From positions 1-9,602 of the forward strand of contig JAHEZR010000024.1 of assembly GCA_023251005.1 (NCBI GenBank): a stretch of DNA of 9,602 nt, written 5' to 3'. Below are positions 6,167-9,602 of the stretch, piece after piece. The notes under the pieces were generated by a model. It was not told the DNA's origin and made no database searches. It worked only from the letters and a program-made list of their open reading frames with translations. Positions within the stretch are counted from its first letter, which is position 1; every line of letters starts with the position of its first letter. The position numbers and the translations under genes were made by a program. The stretch comes from Ignavibacteriota bacterium. GTDB taxonomy: Bacteria; Bacteroidota; UBA10030; JAHEZR01.

Positions 6167-9100
6167 TCATTCGCCCGATCGCTTCGGCGGTTTTTTTGCA
6201 AGTGAGTTCACACGATCGATTTCCTTCAGTGCGGCAGCCTTGAACGTCTGGTCGATTCCCGATCTGTCAACGATCTGTTTGTACATCCCAACTGCTTCAA
6301 CGTACTTTTCCATTTTCTCGTAAGATTGGCCGGACATGTAGAATGCATTCGCCGTCCAATCCACGCGTCCTTTTTTCGTCACGAGATAGGGGACTTTAAG
6401 GAACTCCAGGACTGCCCTTTCGTAGTCTCCTTTTCCGAAGAACGCCTCGCCGATGTAGTATCGGATTTCACCCTCAAGATCGGCATCTGCATCCTCAAGA
6501 AGATTCTGTAGATGAAGGATTGATTGATCATGATAGCCAAGCTTCTCGAAGAGGACTCCAATATCGATTTTCTTGTCCTGAACGGACTCGTCGTCGGGAA
6601 ACTTCCCGACAAAAGTGCGCGTGAGCTGCAACGCCGCATCCAAAAGTCCCACTGTTTTATAGGCTTCGATCAGATTGTTCATGGCAAAAGGAAGTAGGTC
6701 TTGAGCCGAAGAACTATCATCCATAACTTTCTTAAAGTAATAGAGAGCAGTGTCAAACTTCTCCGATCTGTAATTGACGTTTCCAAGTGCAAGGTAGACT
6801 CTCGGCAAGACTTCTGCGCGGGGGAATTTTTTGAGAATCTCACCATACATTTTGAGGGCTTCCTGGTTTTGACCTGTCGCTTCGTGAATCTTTCCAATCC
6901 AGTAATGTGCTGTTGGGACGTATTTTGTATTGTCGTATTCTTTGATCAGCCGTTGAAATGTATTGATTGCTGTCGTGTAATCTTGCTTCTCGAAGAAGCG
7001 TTTTCCTTTCTCAAATTCGATTCCGGCGAGTTGTTCATCAACGTCCTTGTAGGTCTTCGAGAAGAGCTTTGCTCTTGCATCCGCATCTGGAAGATTGCCC
7101 ATGTGAATCAGACCGATAATAAGACGCTGCTCAAGCTCAATCCGCTCTTCATTTGAATCTGCCGACTTCGCGAGATCACTGAACTGCGAGTTTGCTCCGG
7201 CATAGTCTCCCCTCTCGAAGAGGAGGTTTGCAAGCTCTCTCTTCAAATTCCGGTTTGTGCTGATCTCGATTGCTCGGTTCACAAAATTCACCGCAGATTC
7301 TAGATTTCCCTCTTCCTTGTAAAGACGGCTTAGACTGGCGAGGACATTCGATTTCCTAACATCTTCCGGAATCGGTTGCTTCTCATCCAGATATGCAAGG
7401 TAGTATTTCTTCGCAGCTGACTTGTCTCCTTTCTGCTCATACAAACTTCCGAGGCGGTAGAGTGGATCAAGGAGGTTGGTCACGCCGAATAACTTCTCTC
7501 TCTGCGTACGCAAATTGGCGTGACATTGAGCGATGGCACTCTCTAGCTGACCACTCGCCGCATGGGCATCCGCCAGACCGAATTCTGCTTGTTCTGCTTG
7601 CGGCGTATAAAAATAGTCATTGATGAGATGACGGAGAAGAGTTATGGATTCCTGGGCTTTGCCGGATTCCAATTTGGATCGCACTGCAGCGGCCAATACT
7701 TTTGCCGCGAATGTCCCGTTCGGATACTTGATGAGATAAGAATCATACAGGCTCACGGCACTATCAGTTCTTCCTATGTTCGCCATGGTTTGGCCGAGGC
7801 GATACAACGCCTCTTCTCCATAGGGGCTTGACGGAAACCAGCCAAGGACCTGTTGGTACGCGAGCGATGCTCGGTCCAGTTGACCCTTGCTCATTAAACT
7901 ATCTGCAGCCGCTGATGCTACAACATCGCCCAGTGTTGAACCGGGATATTTCAACACAAACTCCTCAGCAGTCTTTAACACCTCGTCTGTTTTGCCTAGA
8001 GAAATTCTCAGAAGAGCTATCTGTGCGGCAGCATCGCCCGAGAATGGATGGGAAGGATAATTCTTTAGAAATTCTTCGTATGCATGCAATGCACTATCCG
8101 GTGGGACATGGTTTTTTTCCGACAGTAGTTGTTGGCATCTTCCTCGGTAGTAGCATGCTCGGGCTTGGGTTGGTTCTGCGACTTTATTTTCGATAGCCAA
8201 GTTGAACATTTTCGCTGCCGCGTCATAGTCCTTGAGATCGTTGAAATAGATTTCACCAAGGTGAAATGCCGACTCCCCCTTCGATTCACTTGAGATTAGA
8301 CTCGCGAGGAGGTTTGCGAGTTTGTTTAAGCTTGCCGTTGTAGGTGTCGGTTCAAACGTCGTTATCCAGTGGATTCGTCCCTTGGCTTCCGGAATGAATG
8401 GGCTGGCAGGATATCGGGTGATGAGTTCGTCGTAGCTCTTGAGCGCCTGCTCAAATCCCTTAAGTCTCTCCTGAACCTTTCCTATTCGAAAGAGCGCATC
8501 ATCGACGAAAGAGCTTCGGGGATATCGGGAAAGAATTTCATGATAGGATGTGATTGCCTTCTGCTCCTTATCATTCCCAGAGTAGTCATTCTCATAGATC
8601 TCACCGATCACATAGAGAGCAGCCGTGGCATTGGGATCATTTGGGTATTCTTTGATAAAGTTCTGAAGATAGGAGACTGCAGCTTGGTAATCTTTCAGTA
8701 TTCTTGAGGCACTCGCGGCCCCGACATAGCCTGTTCTCCTGTCAACAACTCTACTCGTATCCGTCGTGATCGCGCGGTAGTGTTCCAACGCACCGCGGTA
8801 ATCCTTTTGTTCTTCGCGAGCCGATGCCGCGAGCTGCCGTGCTTCAAGATTTATCTCGGGAGAAACACTCTGGCGGAGAAGTTGATCCAAGAAAGCGCTC
8901 GAGTTCGAGAAGTCATTTAGTTTGAAATAGCTCTTGCCGATTGCCAGCAGTGCACGCTGCTTCAAGACTGGATTCGAGGAACTTGTATCCGCAATAATCC
9001 TCTTGAGACTTCCAATTGCCTCAAGATATTTCCCGATATCTTGCTGGAGAAGACCCAACTCGTAAGAAGCTTCGTAGTAAGTACTCGTATTCGGGTACGA

Positions 9101-9598
9101 CTCGATGACTTCGCGAAAGGCTTTCTCCGCATTTTCCGATTTTTCCTGCTGGCGATAGGTCTTGCCGATGAGCAAAAGAGCTTTCGCCCTCACCCTGCCT
9201 TGACTTGCTTTGCTGGCAACTCGTTTCAGCTCCGACCGAGCCCGATCGAAATTTCCCTCCTCTAAGTATGTCTCGCCAAGCTGGAGACGCCCTTCAGGAA
9301 CAGTCTCACTCATCGGATATTCCTGTACAAGTGTCCGGAGGACTTTCTTCGTCCGGTCAAGTGCTCCGGCCATTCTGAAGTAGTAGGCGGATTTTAGGAG
9401 AGCATCTGGGGCTCGCTTGCTCTTCGGATGGAAAACCTTTAGCCGCTCAAAGGCTGATGCCGCTTCGAGAGGATTATTCATCGCTGCATAGGCTTCAGCG
9501 ACTTTCCACCACGCATCAGGTGCTTGAGGATTCTCTGGATAGGAGAGGGCGAAATTTTGAAAAGTCATCCTTGCTTGCTCGTACTGTTTCAGCTCCAT
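6167..9598 (-). CDS. Large tetratricopeptide-repeat (TPR) protein, N-terminus outside the window
   Basis: At least 1143 residues are built almost wholly of tandem TPR units spaced about 35-40 residues apart, roughly 28-30 of them. Most have the form of a Y/F-x-x-A helix, then F-x-x-L/I, then a YP or FP turn (YPENP near 20, YPMSE near 94, YPRSS near 359, YPASP near 396, FPSSP near 588, YPNGT near 625, FPRAE near 925), then an A-L-Y-R-L-G helix. This YP-linked style resembles BamD/YbgF-like TPRs that act in or near the Gram-negative envelope. TPRs are protein-binding scaffolds, and no catalytic domain or membrane segment is visible. The tail is short and basic (KKPPKRSGE). The frame is still open at the right edge. 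The first ATG (9598) falls inside the first helix of a repeat, so the true start, and any signal peptide, lies upstream. The gene ends 36 bases before obg. The TPR fold is certain; the function is unknown. Confidence 0.9.
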   Translation of the reverse strand: MELKQYEQARMTFQNFALSYPENPQAPDAWWKVAEAYAAMNNPLEAASAFERLKVFHPKSKRAPDALLKSAYYFRMAGALDRTKKVLRTLVQEYPMSETVPEGRLQLGETYLEEGNFDRARSELKRVASKASQGRVRAKALLLIGKTYRQQEKSENAEKAFREVIESYPNTSTYYEASYELGLLQQDIGKYLEAIGSLKRIIADTSSSNPVLKQRALLAIGKSYFKLNDFSNSSAFLDQLLRQSVSPEINLEARQLAASAREEQKDYRGALEHYRAITTDTSRVVDRRTGYVGAASASRILKDYQAAVSYLQNFIKEYPNDPNATAALYVIGEIYENDYSGNDKEQKAITSYHEILSRYPRSSFVDDALFRIGKVQERLKGFEQALKSYDELITRYPASPFIPEAKGRIHWITTFEPTPTTASLNKLANLLASLISSESKGESAFHLGEIYFNDLKDYDAAAKMFNLAIENKVAEPTQARACYYRGRCQQLLSEKNHVPPDSALHAYEEFLKNYPSHPFSGDAAAQIALLRISLGKTDEVLKTAEEFVLKYPGSTLGDVVASAAADSLMSKGQLDRASLAYQQVLGWFPSSPYGEEALYRLGQTMANIGRTDSAVSLYDSYLIKYPNGTFAAKVLAAAVRSKLESGKAQESITLLRHLINDYFYTPQAEQAEFGLADAHAASGQLESAIAQCHANLRTQREKLFGVTNLLDPLYRLGSLYEQKGDKSAAKKYYLAYLDEKQPIPEDVRKSNVLASLSRLYKEEGNLESAVNFVNRAIEISTNRNLKRELANLLFERGDYAGANSQFSDLAKSADSNEERIELEQRLIIGLIHMGNLPDADARAKLFSKTYKDVDEQLAGIEFEKGKRFFEKQDYTTAINTFQRLIKEYDNTKYVPTAHYWIGKIHEATGQNQEALKMYGEILKKFPRAEVLPRVYLALGNVNYRSEKFDTALYYFKKVMDDSSSAQDLLPFAMNNLIEAYKTVGLLDAALQLTRTFVGKFPDDESVQDKKIDIGVLFEKLGYHDQSILHLQNLLEDADADLEGEIRYYIGEAFFGKGDYERAVLEFLKVPYLVTKKGRVDWTANAFYMSGQSYEKMEKYVEAVGMYKQIVDRSGIDQTFKAAALKEIDRVNSLAKKPPKRSGE

Positions 9599-9602
9599 CT
9601 GC

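Noticed and set aside
6701..7156. A 151-codon plus-strand frame with hydrophobic segments
   Set aside because: It is antisense to the TPR array, and the Cys/Val/Phe-rich translation is what reversed TPR codons give.
6167..9598. TPR repeats considered as a DNA-level tandem repeat
   Set aside because: The repeats are diverged at protein level, and I saw no near-identical DNA units, so there is no recent tandem duplication.

Overview
All recognisable genes lie on the minus strand. Read 5'->3' on that strand they run from the right edge to the left: a very large TPR-repeat protein (incomplete at the right edge), the Obg GTPase, NusB, a UMF1-type MFS transporter, the lipid A enzyme LpxH, a class A penicillin-binding protein, and the first 18 codons of a probable exported protein cut by the left edge. 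I see no rRNA, tRNA, insertion sequence, phage gene, CRISPR array or toxin-antitoxin pair. No gap between genes exceeds about 95 bases.

The organism is a Gram-negative, lipid A-making bacterium. The LpxH is of the type usual in Bacteroidota (SDAHLG, GNHDFW, LGDWISHY). The 344-residue Obg lacks the extra C-terminal domain of the Bacillus type. Several starts have clear Shine-Dalgarno sequences (GAGG or AGAGGA), which are generally weak or absent in Bacteroidia and Flavobacteriia. Composition looks balanced, roughly half GC. Together this points to the FCB group, perhaps the Chlorobi/Ignavibacteria side. This is inference from motifs, not a database result.

Layout: 6167-9598 TPR scaffold; 5096-6130 obg; 4582-5073 nusB; 3281-4576 MFS; 2460-3188 lpxH; 148-2400 PBP1A; 1-54 start of an exported or lipoprotein-like product. 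Gaps are 36, 22, 5, 92, 59 and 93 bases, so at least TPR-obg-nusB-MFS are probably co-transcribed. lpxH and PBP1A may be in the same unit or have an additional promoter in the 92-base gap. The theme is mixed growth housekeeping: ribosome assembly (Obg), rRNA transcription antitermination (NusB), and envelope building (LpxH for lipid A, PBP1A for peptidoglycan).

No undescribed multi-gene system is evident. The least understood items are the TPR protein, the MFS transporter that starts with TTG and abuts nusB, and the truncated left-edge gene.
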